This document shows, piece after piece, positions 46,128 to 56,609 of a stretch of 64,000 nucleotides of DNA. Under the pieces are notes generated by a model, which was not told the DNA's origin, ran no database searches, and saw nothing but the letters and a program-made list of their open reading frames with translations. The stretch is from contig SAXG01000009.1 in the NCBI GenBank assembly GCA_012932865.1, forward strand, positions 47,163-111,162. The letters run 5' to 3'. The position numbers were made by a program, and so were the translations under genes. Each line of letters starts with the position of its first letter. Within the stretch, counting starts at the first letter, position 1. Origin of the DNA: Amylostereum areolatum (lineage: Eukaryota; Basidiomycota; Agaricomycetes; Russulales; Stereaceae).

Positions 46128-47477
46128 ATGAACGAGCCAAGCGCGGCCTTTGACTTTCCTCTTCCGGTCCCCACCACCGCGCGCGTCCATCTGCGCATTG
46201 CCCGAAGCAGAGGAAGAACACGCAGTACGCCGGGGTCCGTGGTCGGATCCAGGAGCGCATCGAACTCGGCGACGGGATCAGCATCGAGTTCAAGGCAGAG
46301 CAGCGCTCTGAGATCGCGGGCGGAGTCTCACGACCTCGACCTGATGTACCCAGAAGACGGAGTGGACTTCCGCGCGGCGCATTTCGAGGAGGAGCCGTTG
46401 GCGGGGCCTTCGGGCGAGGAATCGTGGTTCGACGGAGATGAGGGCGTTATTGGTGCGGAGAAGAGGGATCTAGATGGCGATGAAGACGGGAGTCTTGAGG
46501 ATGGCCGACCACACAAACGACTGAAGCTGGAGCAGGACGACGCGTCGACAACCGCAGGACCCAGCTCAAGCCACCCAACGCATTCCTATCCACGGGTTGG
46601 ATCTGACCAAGGTTCGACCACCAGCACCCTTTCATCTGGCTCAATCGAAGACTCCTTATACCCTTCCGTAATCTACGAGGTTCGGGAGAACGTTGCTTTT
46701 CGATGTACGTTACACTGACGCCACTTGTAGGACATGTTGAGAGACGCGATGCGAGACAGTATTCGTTCTGCGCACGCGCTTGCTCACGACGACATGAACC
46801 TGGTCTCGACCGTTGCCGCCAGCCGTTGTCCAACTTTGGACCATCACCACCAACGACCTCCTCCTCCGAGGGCCTTCCTCATACGACCCCAACCACCGCC
46901 GCTGCCACTACCACAACTTTGAATTCATTTCAAGGAGGTGCCAGAACTAATACGCTTCGGTCACCCTCACCAACCTTTCCTATCATCCTCGACCCCGAAC
47001 CGGCAACAGTGGCGGGCCCGTCGTCCTTCGCGCGTATCACCGACCCCCGTATCCGAACCTCCTCCAAACCCATATCCTTCTACTCCCAGGTTCCCCTTTG
47101 ACACCGCCGCCCAAATCCCCCACTTCGAAGAAACCGTCACCTCAACCATCAGCGCGACCCGAAGACCCCGCCGCCGAATACCTCCACACCTACTCTTGCC
47201 CGATCTGCTTCGGACCGCCCGCAAACGCGACCGTTACACCCTGCGGACACATCCTCTGTGGCGAATGCCTCTTCACCGCGGTCAATGCTGCCAGCATGCG
47301 AATAGGGGTGGGTGGGCTGGCTGCGCGGTGAGCTTTTGTTTTGTGGTTGAATTCGTGCGCGAAAAGAGCTGATGTTGCTTGGGCAGATGTCCGGTTTGTC
47401 GCGCGGCGCTGCCAGGGTGGGATGGACGCGGGGGTGGTGTCATTGGGTTGAGGCCTCGAACTCTCATCAGCCTGTGA
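46128..47477 (+). CDS. RING-finger protein (copy C, best preserved)
   Basis: Start ATG at 46128 (MNEPSAAFDFPLPVPTT). The first exon has acidic blocks and a basic GRPHKRLKLEQDD motif that could be a nuclear signal. Intron 46680-46730 is clean. Exon 2 begins DMLRDAMRDSIRSAHAL. The path from there to FGPSPPTTSSSEGLPHTT changes frame and I could not assign a junction, so one exon border or a lesion is unresolved. A further intron ending at tcccag joins FARITDPR to SPLTPPPKSPTSKK. The RING is CPICFGPPANATVTPCGHIL, CGECLF, a last intron near 47330-47394, then CPVCRAALPGWDGRG. All eight C3HC4 ligands are present, so it is a likely ubiquitin E3 ligase. Copies A and B are relics. Confidence 0.6.
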
Positions 47478-48212
47478 GGCCTGAAACTTGAAGACTTACT
47501 CTTGAAGGTATGTACACCATGACGACCTCTGAATCTTATTCGTTTTGGCTGACATCCGGATGCGCAGCCCCTCCTTGCTCCTTGGATTTCTGGTCTTAGC
47601 ATCCTCACGGCGCGTGGCGAAGATGACATGTTTTGTATACGACTGCTTAGAGCCCGCCTCCTACCACTTGCAATGTAACGCGCACGTCTTTAGTAGGGGA
47701 TTCTTACCATCAGAGGTCGTCGGATCGTGGGTTGCAAAGTGGAATGCGTACTATCGTCATCCGTTTTGTCGCTCTACCCGAGGCCCTCGATTCCCCATGA
47801 CGCGACCCAGTGACCCAGGACCTTGCGCCTATTCAAAACCTTTCGACCTACCCCTAGCCCGCCCGGAGCACACAGCTCGCGTCTTCTTGCCACAAATGAA
47901 TGCGTTAACGCGTGGGTCTCAGCGAATGGCAAGCACGACCACACGGCGTGCACCCACACAAGTTCAATCACCCGCGTCTGCACCTCAGACCTCGATTCTT
48001 TGGAACGATGGTGTGCACGTTGCTCTGATGGGGCTTCTATTGGCGTGCGAGGGGATGTCAGTGCCAGATATACAAGAATATCTCCTGCCTGATGGAAGGG
48101 CAAGAAAGCACATGGGTCTGTCTGGGACGAGGAAGGGAGGGGCTGCGTATAAAGCCCGCGGGTTCACGGTTCTCTCGATGGTTCTTCCTCCCCCTACGCC
48201 CTTCCTCGTACA
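47478..48212. other. intergenic, no supported gene
   Basis: A long open frame (47545-48285) crosses it but has no domain-like features, and its C-terminal part overlaps the signal-peptide exon at 48213 in another frame. Confidence 0.4.
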
Positions 48213-49660
48213 TGCGTTTCTCACGTTTGGCAGCTCTGCTTTTTGCCCCGCTTGCAGTGATCGCGGCGACGGTCCCGGCTGGTAGAAGGTGAGATGTTGC
48301 GATGTTCACTTCCGTATGTGGCAGCTTAGTAATGCTTCCTAGGGCGACGGTCTGCAACGGACACGCAGAGCTCTGCGATCGCAGCTACGGGAATGTGACT
48401 TTCGCGGGGTGTGCGTGCATTCCTTGTTCACCTCCACGGTTGCACGTACTCATGGCGATCCAGCTCACGATTCATTCGCGTTTAGTAAAGACCCACTTGC
48501 ACGTATGTGTCTTTCCTGCTCTAGTCCTATGGCCCTTGGAGTGTAATACTGACCTGATGCTTTGGACAGTCGCACGCGACCAGGAGGTCGACATCCCGAC
48601 TCAACTCGGGCTCGGCATTCGGCTATTGCAAGCACAAGCGCACCTGTACGTCGCGTTTTCTCGATCAGAACGAGATGCAAGGCTGATTGTGCGCGAAGGA
48701 ACGACGGGGTGATTCACTTCTGCCACACGAGTACGTCGACAATTGCTTCGTGATACAAATGGACGCGAGATTGATCATCGTCATCTTTTCCAGGCTGTGT
48801 GAGTTGACTGCCTGATGCTGGCTACGCCACGACGTCTGACCCCGATGAACAGCTTCTGTTTCGACGGCGGAACCGTGGAAGGCATGCATTGTGGCTTATC
48901 TTCGTCGTTTCTTCCCACAGACTTACTTTCTTGCTTACCAGCCTACCTCACCCTCGTCGCCTACCTTCCTGAACGACAACCCGAACGAAGTTATCACTCT
49001 CATCTTCACGAACCCGGAAGGCCTCTCCTTGCCCGACGTGTGGGCACCCGCATTCGAAGCTTCCGGCGTCTCCCAGTTTGCATATGTCCCGCCGCACCTT
49101 CCCATGGCGCAGAAGTGAGTGGCCGACGCTCGGCCAGCTGATCGATAGCAGGGAAGCGCGTCGTCGTGTTCCTCGATGCGGGCGCGGACGGCTCAGACGG
49201 AAGCGTCGATTACATCCTTCCTGAGTTCCCGATGGTGCGTCGTCCTACGCCCGAGTCTCGTCTTGAGCTAAAACGCGGGCGACCTTTTTGCAGATCTGGG
49301 AGACGCCCTTCAGCGTGACGAATTCCTCGTTCCCGTGCTCAGTCGACCGTACCGCGGGCCCGCTTTCGGACACGGAACACATGTACATGATCAACCACTC
49401 GCTCAACATTGACCTCTTCGGCAACGGCGACGTCGTCATCAGCGATCCAGGAGCTGCGGACACCACGAATGGCGTCACGTCGTGCGTATCTCCTTCGCTT
49501 CTCTTGTGGATCCATAGGCTGATGCGGAATCAAAAGGATCATGGCGAATGCGAACGGGTGCGCACCCTTGGCCGGTGGACGTTGGCCAAACTTTGTACTC
49601 CTCGACTTCGTGAATATAGGGCAGGGCGTTACTGCAGTTGATATGATAAACGGGTTTTGA
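48213..49660 (+). pseudogene. secreted PI-PLC-X-like phosphodiesterase, frame disturbed
   Basis: Exon 1 (48213-48288) encodes a textbook signal peptide, MRFSRLAALLFAPLAVIAAT. Exon 2 (from 48343) gives TVCNGHAELCDRSYGNVTFA; the next begins GAHDSFAFSKDPLA, with the catalytic-type His. Then DIPTQLGLGIRLLQAQAHL, NDGVIHFCHTS, FDGGTVE, NDNPNEVITLIFTNPEG, WPTLGQLIDS, GKRVVVFLDAGAD, IWETPFSVTNSSFPCSVDRT, MYMINHSLN and NFVLLDFVNIGQGVTAVDMI, with stop at 49660. This is the order of the fungal PI-PLC-X-like family. The WPTLGQLIDS and GKRVVVFLD blocks are in different frames (extra base near 49150), and so are the blocks around 48828 and 49535, without good introns. Pseudogene or base-level errors; most splice sites elsewhere are clean. 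Confidence 0.65.
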
Positions 49661-51324
49661 TGGGTGCAACGTGTGGTACATGTCTTTTCGGTGTCTTGAT
49701 GATTTATACCCTTCCCCAGAACGTGATGGTCAGAGCAGGGGCGACGTGACTATGTGGGACATTGGACCGTTGTGACGCTCAACATCACCCATAATAGCCT
49801 TCAAACTGCCAGTGGTCTTGACTTGATGATTGACCTCGACCTCTAGGTGTGCCCGTCGTACACAGTGATCACTTTCGTCTTTACGCTCTTTCATGACAGA
49901 TAGAAAACCAGCATCACAATCGTGACGTGGGTATCATTCGAGTTGCTTCCGTGAAGAATTGGTGCGTACATCCTTCATTGGATGAATACGTGGCTGATCA
50001 ATGATATCCTAGTCTATTGGGCGTCCATTGTTGCTGACGACATCCTCTGGTCTTATCGAAAGCGTCGCTAGAGTCGGCGAAACCAGCTGGCCCGGCGTTG
50101 AGGATTTGTTCGCGTGAACTCGGAGTGGTTCGTCAATATGTTCGATGAAAATGTCGTCGAGGTGCGTTTTCCTCTGTGCCTTCTGGACAAAGGGCTCATA
50201 GATCGAGCTCTCAGTCGAATACCTCTGCCACCTGAAGAACGTCAACGACTTTATCCCTGGAGATGCCTAATCGACGCCCCAGGGAGGGACTTCCAAGCAC
50301 AAGCGTCGTTGGGCATGTGCCACGACCTTGGTATGTTAAAGTCATAGGTTTATACTTTTGTCGGTAGCTTACGTGCATCAGGCCGAGTTCATGATGCGTC
50401 GGTGCAACATACTTCGACATGTCACAGGCCAGGACTTGGCACGCGTCCGAGTGCCACTGGCGGCAATGGATCCCGAAAGTGGTCGATCGTGTATGCCAGC
50501 CGGCACCTCGGAGATCCATCCACTTGGCAATATACGGTTTGATATGCTCACCCGCACCCTTCCTTTTGATCTTCGCCAGCCTTCCTCCTCTCACCTCCCG
50601 CTATCCACTTCTTTATCCAGCGAACCTAACGTTTTCCCGCTCGCAGCTACAGTAGTACGCCACTCCTGCAATTTTCGATGGCGTACTTCCGATTCAGTAC
50701 CCCTCGAGTGGCCATGTTCATTCGCCGCTGTACCCAGCTTCGCCGTGGGACCGTGGACTCAGCCACCCATAACAGGAAGCTAGTGTGTCCAAGTATGTTT
50801 AGCCTTTGTTGATCCGTACTGTGCTGACGAAGAGGTGCTATAGCCCGAGGGCGTAGGGGTCCTATACCAGGTTTAGTCGATAGACAGCGGGGAACGGGCG
50901 TCTGTGCCAAACCGCAAGAACGTAGCGGGCTCTATCCAAAGTTCGATACTTCCCTCCCTTGCTCGATGTTGCGAACTCGCCGGGCCTTCGCCTGGGCGGT
51001 GGAGACGGGGATGGGTTCAGAGCGGAAGGATTTTATTGTAGTCTGGTCGTCGTCTACATCCCCTTGAATATGTACATCTGCACAATAATACACGAGAAGT
51101 TTCCAGGTAACATCCGCTTCGCGGGCTCATACAGCGCCGGGGTCGAATGTTCAAGCGTTCACCAAGATGGGTGTATTCAAGACTGGGCGATATGGTATAC
51201 TATGCAGCTTACACTGAGGAGGAGAGAATATAGAAAGCGTCCAAGGTATAGTAGAAAACAGAATGCGCAGGAGACGTAACTGTCCACGATTGACCATAAG
51301 TCGCACACCAAAGGAAAACAGAAG
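49661..51324. other. intergenic with one unassigned possible gene
   Basis: A plus-strand candidate near 50114-50783 shows two protein-like blocks: RFPLCLLDKGLIDRALSRIP and AEFMMRRCNILRHVTGQDLA. A 37-bp GTATGT..GTAG gap could join them. No family recognised and no firm ends. The rest has only short frames. Confidence 0.3.
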
Positions 51325-53451
51325 TTACAGAAAACATGATGCATCGGAAGATGAAGATGAGGAACACCTCCTCTTCGTGGAGCGCGATGACTCCGAATAG
51401 GAATCGTCCCCAAAGGCGTCCGATATGGTCCTCTTTCCCGTCCACTCTGCCTCTTCCCATTTCGCCTGTCTTTGCTCTATTTGCTTCTTGAATGCCTCAA
51501 CGGCATCCAAGCTCCCATCATCTTCCGGCCATTCGCGCGCCTTCAAGGCGTCGTTGAAGAGTTTCAGAACGCGAGTCGGTGTTCGGAGGGCCGTGCGCGC
51601 GGACTTGCGCTCTTGCTTTGTGACGTATCCAATCTCGGCATATAGTCCGTGATTAAACAGTCTCCGAAGGCTGGAGAGCATTTCGGTGAGGGGCTTGGGG
51701 AGATACCCAAGGAAGTCCTTTGGGCTGAACGTGCAGCCGACGAGGAAGCTATGTTTGTAACGGGCGATCATATAAGGCGAACCATCCTCCAGGCCTAAAT
51801 GATAAACGTCCCCGATGTCGCCCAAGAGTTCGCGGACGCCTGTCGGGCGGTGGAGGACAATGATGTAGGTGAGGACGTGGAGGAAGGACTCGAGGTCGTC
51901 GCTGAGCAGGTGTTTGGTTGATTCGAAGTCGTCCATTCGTCGAGAGGACACGAACTGCCATGTACCCTGTATGTGGTGTTAGCGGTCGACAAGCTCGCGA
52001 AGTGGTGATGGCTTACAATAACACAGCTTCGTCGGTTAATCGAGGCATCGAACGCGAGTTCCCAGTCGATCAGGAGGCCATGCTCATCATCGGTGATGAG
52101 GATATTCTCCGAGCTGATGTCGCCATGAAGGACGTTGAGCTTCTTGTACGCCTTCGCATGAGCTACACAGGGCGTAAGTCACGTACTAGGGCAAAGAAAG
52201 AAGTGGGTCGCACCTTCAATGGCATCCCTGACCGACGTACATAGCTCGCGCGTGCTCTGGAAAGTGTTGAGGGGTCGTCCCACGACCCCGAGAACGATCC
52301 GGTAGTGCACACGTCCAACTGGGCTCGATGGCACACATGTCCATGAAGCTTCAGCGAAAACCTGGGTTTGGGTTGCCTGCGATGGAACGTCCGCGGCACA
52401 GACCAGCGGCGCGATATGAGGGACGTCTTGTTCCGCGAGCCTTCTATACGTGTCTCCCTCTTTGGAGGAGGATGGGTGGTCGTCACGCCACACGTCTTTG
52501 AGCCACACGAGCGATCCGTCGCAGAGGTCGACGGCAATGTAGCCACGAGAGGCAGTCCCATGAACCTGGTCGCTTGCACGCCTGAGGGGTCGACACGACG
52601 AAGAAGAATTCCTCCTCGGTAACATCGTCGATGACAGATACTTTGTAAAGTTGGGCTTCGGAGGGGATGTTATGGTTGGATCGCGAAAAGGCGTCGCGGG
52701 CAATGGCAATTTCTTGAGGAGTTGGCTGAAAAAAGGAGGAATCGTGACCACGTTGTTGGGGAGTCATGGAGTCGAGGCGCCATAGGAACTCTGCGAGGGG
52801 GCTGTCGGTGGCATTGTGGTCAAAGCGTTCCGTGACGACAACGCCCGCGCGATCCCAGCGAAGAAGGCGAGCACCCTGGTTTGTGATGATGATGGAGAAT
52901 AGGGATACACGGGGATGTGACGCAAATATGGCCTGGACATCGGAAAAATGGCTGCTGAACATCGGAAAAATGGCTGCTGAAGGTATGACGAGCCTTCGGA
53001 GACGTGCGCTGAAAACCGACGTCTTGACGATTCTGAACTTCAGGACCAGGATCGCGGAAGGGGTCGACTTGCACATAGTCAACGAAAACATCGACCAGTT
53101 GGGGTGCAAACGTGGACGCAGAGGTGGATGCAGAACTGTGTGGAACCGAGCTTCCATATAAGCGAAGACATGGCATGAGCTCTTCTGAGGCATTGATAGA
53201 AATACTGTTCGGTGGGGAACTCGAGAATGAGATGCCGGGGCATAGTCCGCTTAAATCAAAGGAAAGCAGCTACGAGAGTTTTCAGTATACTTAGCAGGAC
53301 GAAGGTCCAGTAAACACACCTGAGTCCCTTCAGACGGCTTTTCCAAGTTGAATCCTGGGCCTGAGGACGATGGCCGCTGAGAACGCGATTCCGCCAAGAA
53401 ATGTACTAGAAAATCGAAAGGTGGCATGGGTCCAGTGCACTCGGTAGACAT
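51325..53451 (-). pseudogene. FunK1 kinase K6, two frameshifts
   Basis: The start ATG at 53451 gives MSTECTGPMPPFDFLVHFL (subfamily shared with K7, K9 and K10). Landmarks: VDYVQVDPFRDPGPEVQNRQ, ARLLRWDRAGVVVTERFDH, FFFVVSTPQAC, GTASRGYIAVDL, VWLKDVWRDD, a catalytic loop HGDISSENILIT with LLIDWELAFDAS, and DDLESFLHVLTYI. Two lesions break it. A 22-bp tandem duplication (52937-52980) shifts the frame within FSSHFSDVQ. Compared with K7 there is also one extra base at about 52573, after STPQAC, so GTASRGYIAV is in another frame. Introns and the 3' half are otherwise well kept. Recent pseudogene, unless the single-base change is an assembly error; the 22-bp duplication is unlikely to be one. Confidence 0.8.
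52937..52980 (-). repeat. 22-bp tandem duplication breaking kinase K6
   Basis: Two perfect copies of a 22-bp unit (52937-52958 and 52959-52980). Deleting one unit restores the frame seen in K7 and K9. Confidence 0.9.
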
Positions 53452-53942
53452 GATGTGCGGTAGATGTGGTGGTATAAGCAGGCGAGTGTAGGAGAGAGGT
53501 CGTAGCCTGTAAGTAGGAGGATGGTGATTTGTTCAAATTTGCAGTGGCATTGTTGCAACTCGAGTAGGCCGCTGCAAAGCACGGCCCGGTACAATCCCTC
53601 CAGGTCAAGCTTCGATCAAGTCTCAAGCTAGCTTCAAGGCTAAGTACTTGACTTTGACAAGGCGCCGGAGGCGAATGCAAGGCTCCAAGCTCCAAGTTTC
53701 ATTGATTGCCAATTGGTACTTGGATCTCAGAGCTTAGCAGCCTGGACGTGCAGCGTCTTCCATGCTTGTTAGATGCGACCCATGGCCGAGGAACAGGTGA
53801 GTGTATAGGATATACAAGGCAGCAGCGATAAAAGGGAGATATGATATAAGAAGCGTCCAAATGTACCAGAAAACGTAATGCGCAGGAGATGAAACTGTCC
53901 ATGGTCGATCCCAAATAAACAACAAGAAAAAACAAGTAAAGA

Positions 53943-56039
53943 TTATGGAAAACAATCCTCAGAAAACGACGAGGAGGAACACCTCCTCTTGGGGGAGTGT
54001 GATGACTCCGAGTAAGAGTCGTCACCGAAGGCGTCCGACAAGGTTCTCTTACCCGCCCCCTGTGCTCCACCCCAATTCGTCTCATACGGTTCCATTCGCT
54101 TCTTGAATGCTGCCACGGCGTCTACGCTCCCATCGTCTTCTGGCCATGCGCGCCTCTTCAGTATATTGTTGAAGATCTTCAATACACGGTCCGGCGACTG
54201 GAGGGCCTTGCGTGCCACCTTGCGTTGGTAGTTTGTGACATATGGAACATCGGCATATAGTCCGTTATTGAACAGTCTACGGAGACGGTCGAGCAGATCT
54301 GTGACGGGCTTGGGGAGGTGTCCAGCTAACTCTACTGGCGACAACGTGCAACAAGCGATGAAGCTATGTTTATGGCGAGCGATCATGTAGGGCGAACCGC
54401 TCTCCAGCCCGCAATGATAGACGTGGTCAATGTCGACCAGAAGATTCCGGACACCCGTTGGACGGTGGTGAACAATGAGATAGGTAAGGACGTGGAGGAA
54501 GGACTCGAGGTCGTCACTGAGCAAGCGTTGTGTGGTTTCAGGATCATCCATGAGTCGGGAGGATACGAACTGCCATGTGCCCTGTGTGGGGGGTTAGTGG
54601 TGGTTAGGACTCGCACGACGACCAAAGCTTACGATAGGAGAGCCCCGACGGCCAACTGAGACGTCGAACGCAAGTTCCCAGTCGATTAACAGGCCTTGGC
54701 CATCGTCAGTGATAAGGATGTTCCCGGAGCTGATGTCGCCATGGAGGATTTTGAGTTTCTTGTACGCTCTCGCGTGGGCTATACGGGGCATGAGTCATGT
54801 ATTCAAGGAGAGAAATGCGGCGAGAATTCGCACCTTCGATAGCGTCTCTAACCGATGTACACAGTTCCCGCGTGTTCTTGAAGGTGTTCAGCGGTCGGCC
54901 CACCACTCCGATAACGATTCGATAGTGCACACGTCCGACCGGGGTAGGTAATACGCATGTCCACGGTGCTTCGGCGAAATCCTGTGTCCGAGTCACCTGG
55001 AAAGGAACGTCTGCGGCACAGACTAGCGGCGCGACATGAGGAATCCGTTTATCCGCGAGTCGTCTGTAGGTGTCGCCCTCTTTGAAAGAGGAAGGGTGAT
55101 TGTCCCGCCACACGTCCTTGAGCCACACGAGCGACCCGTCGCGGAGATCGACAGCAATGTAGCCGCGAGAGCCAGTTCCATGAACCCTGTCGTTGCATGC
55201 CTGCGGGGTCGACACGATGAAGAAGAATTCCTCCTCGGAGACGTCGTCGATGACGGAGACTTTGTAGAGCGGGGCTTCGAAAGTAATGTTATGGGTGGAC
55301 CGCGAAAAGGCGTTGCGAGCTATGGAGATGTCCTGAGGGGTTGGATGGAAGAATGTGATGTCGTGGCCGCGCTGCTCGGGAGACATGGAGTCAAGACACC
55401 ACAGAAGTTCGGTGACGGGGTTGTCGGCGGCATTGTGGTCAAAGCGTTCCGTGACGATGACGCCGGCGCGATCCCAACGCAGAAGCCAAGCTCCTTGATC
55501 TGTGACGAGGACAGAAAAGAGTGATGTGCGAGGATGGGATGCGAATATGTCCTGGACAACGGCAAAATGGCTGTCGAAAACATATTGTGCCTTTGGAGAG
55601 GTACGCTGAAACCTGACGTCTTGACGATCGTGGACTTCAGGACCGGGATCGCGGAAGGGGTCCACTTGAACGTACTCGATAAGAATTTCTACGATCTGTG
55701 GTGCAAGAGTACGTGGTGACGGGGATGCGGGGCCTTGGGGAATCGTCCATCCGTACAGGCGGGAAGATGGAATGAGATTTTCTGAAGTTGTGCACGGAAA
55801 ATTCCTCGGCGGCGAACTCGAGAAAATGATGCTGGGACAGAGGATGTCGGAGTTAAAAGAGATGTCCTGCGTATTATCAGTACACGACTGCGACTAAGAT
55901 GCAATGAACATACCTGGTTTCCCTCGGACGGCTGCTTCAAGTTGAATTGGGTCGACGACGGTCGACGAGAACGCGGCTCCGTCAAGAAATGAGAAGCAAA
56001 CAGAGAAGTGGGCATAGGGCCAGTGCATTCGACGGACAT
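53943..56039 (-). CDS. FunK1 fungal kinase K7
   Basis: The start ATG at 56039 gives MSVECTGPMPTSLFASHFL. The first intron is after KQPSEGNQ (near 55868-55914), with further introns near 55690-55830, 54778-54832 and 54590-54632. Motifs: VDPFRDPGPEVHDRQDVRFQ, AWLLRWDRAGVIVTERFDH, FFFIVSTPQACNDRVHG, GSRGYIAVDLRDGSLVWLKD, HGDISSGNILIT, LLIDWELAFDVS, GTWQFVSS and DDLESFLHVLTYL. The tail is Ser-rich and basic. The DFG position is DWE. The frame is continuous where K6 is broken, which makes it the reference for K6's lesions. A CACGTG box lies at 56163-56168, 124 bp upstream. Confidence 0.85.
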
Positions 56040-56609
56040 GTTGCGCGGTAAGTGGTCGATTGTAGTAGGCGGATGGTGGCCGTAGCGATGGTGGGGAAGA
56101 CAAGAAAGCTGAACCGCGATCCGTGAACGCGTCTCGTCGCAGTTGTAACTCCGCCTCCCCATCACGTGGTGCGCGCAGAACAATTGAGGCCGCGACGACG
56201 CGAACGTCGCGAAGTTGATGCCTCTTGATTTCCTTGAAGTAAGACATGTCCAGTGCTCTCTTCTTCCTGACGCTAGTTCCACTCGGAAAGCATCCTCAGT
56301 TAATCCTTTATGCTGATTTGACCATAGCATCCGTCCGTGGCTTGATGTGGCATGTGAGTCTCACTTTTTGCCAAGCGCTCCGAGGAAACAATTATAGATA
56401 GCCCGCCGCCCGGCCGCGTCCAACTTTTCGAATTGTAAGTTGAGGCAATATGTGGCAATCCATGTATTACATCCACATTGCCTGTGGTTTCTCGACGAGA
56501 ACAATGTCTTCACGCGTGGCACGCTGAGGACAATGACCAATCTCAACAGTTATAACCCCAGGCCCGAGGTGTGCGTGGTATTCCCCCTCGCCTCTTCCCT
56601 CTAATCGAC

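Noticed and set aside
47545..48285. 246-codon plus-strand frame
   Set aside because: No domain-like composition; it overlaps the signal-peptide exon of the PLC-like gene in another frame.
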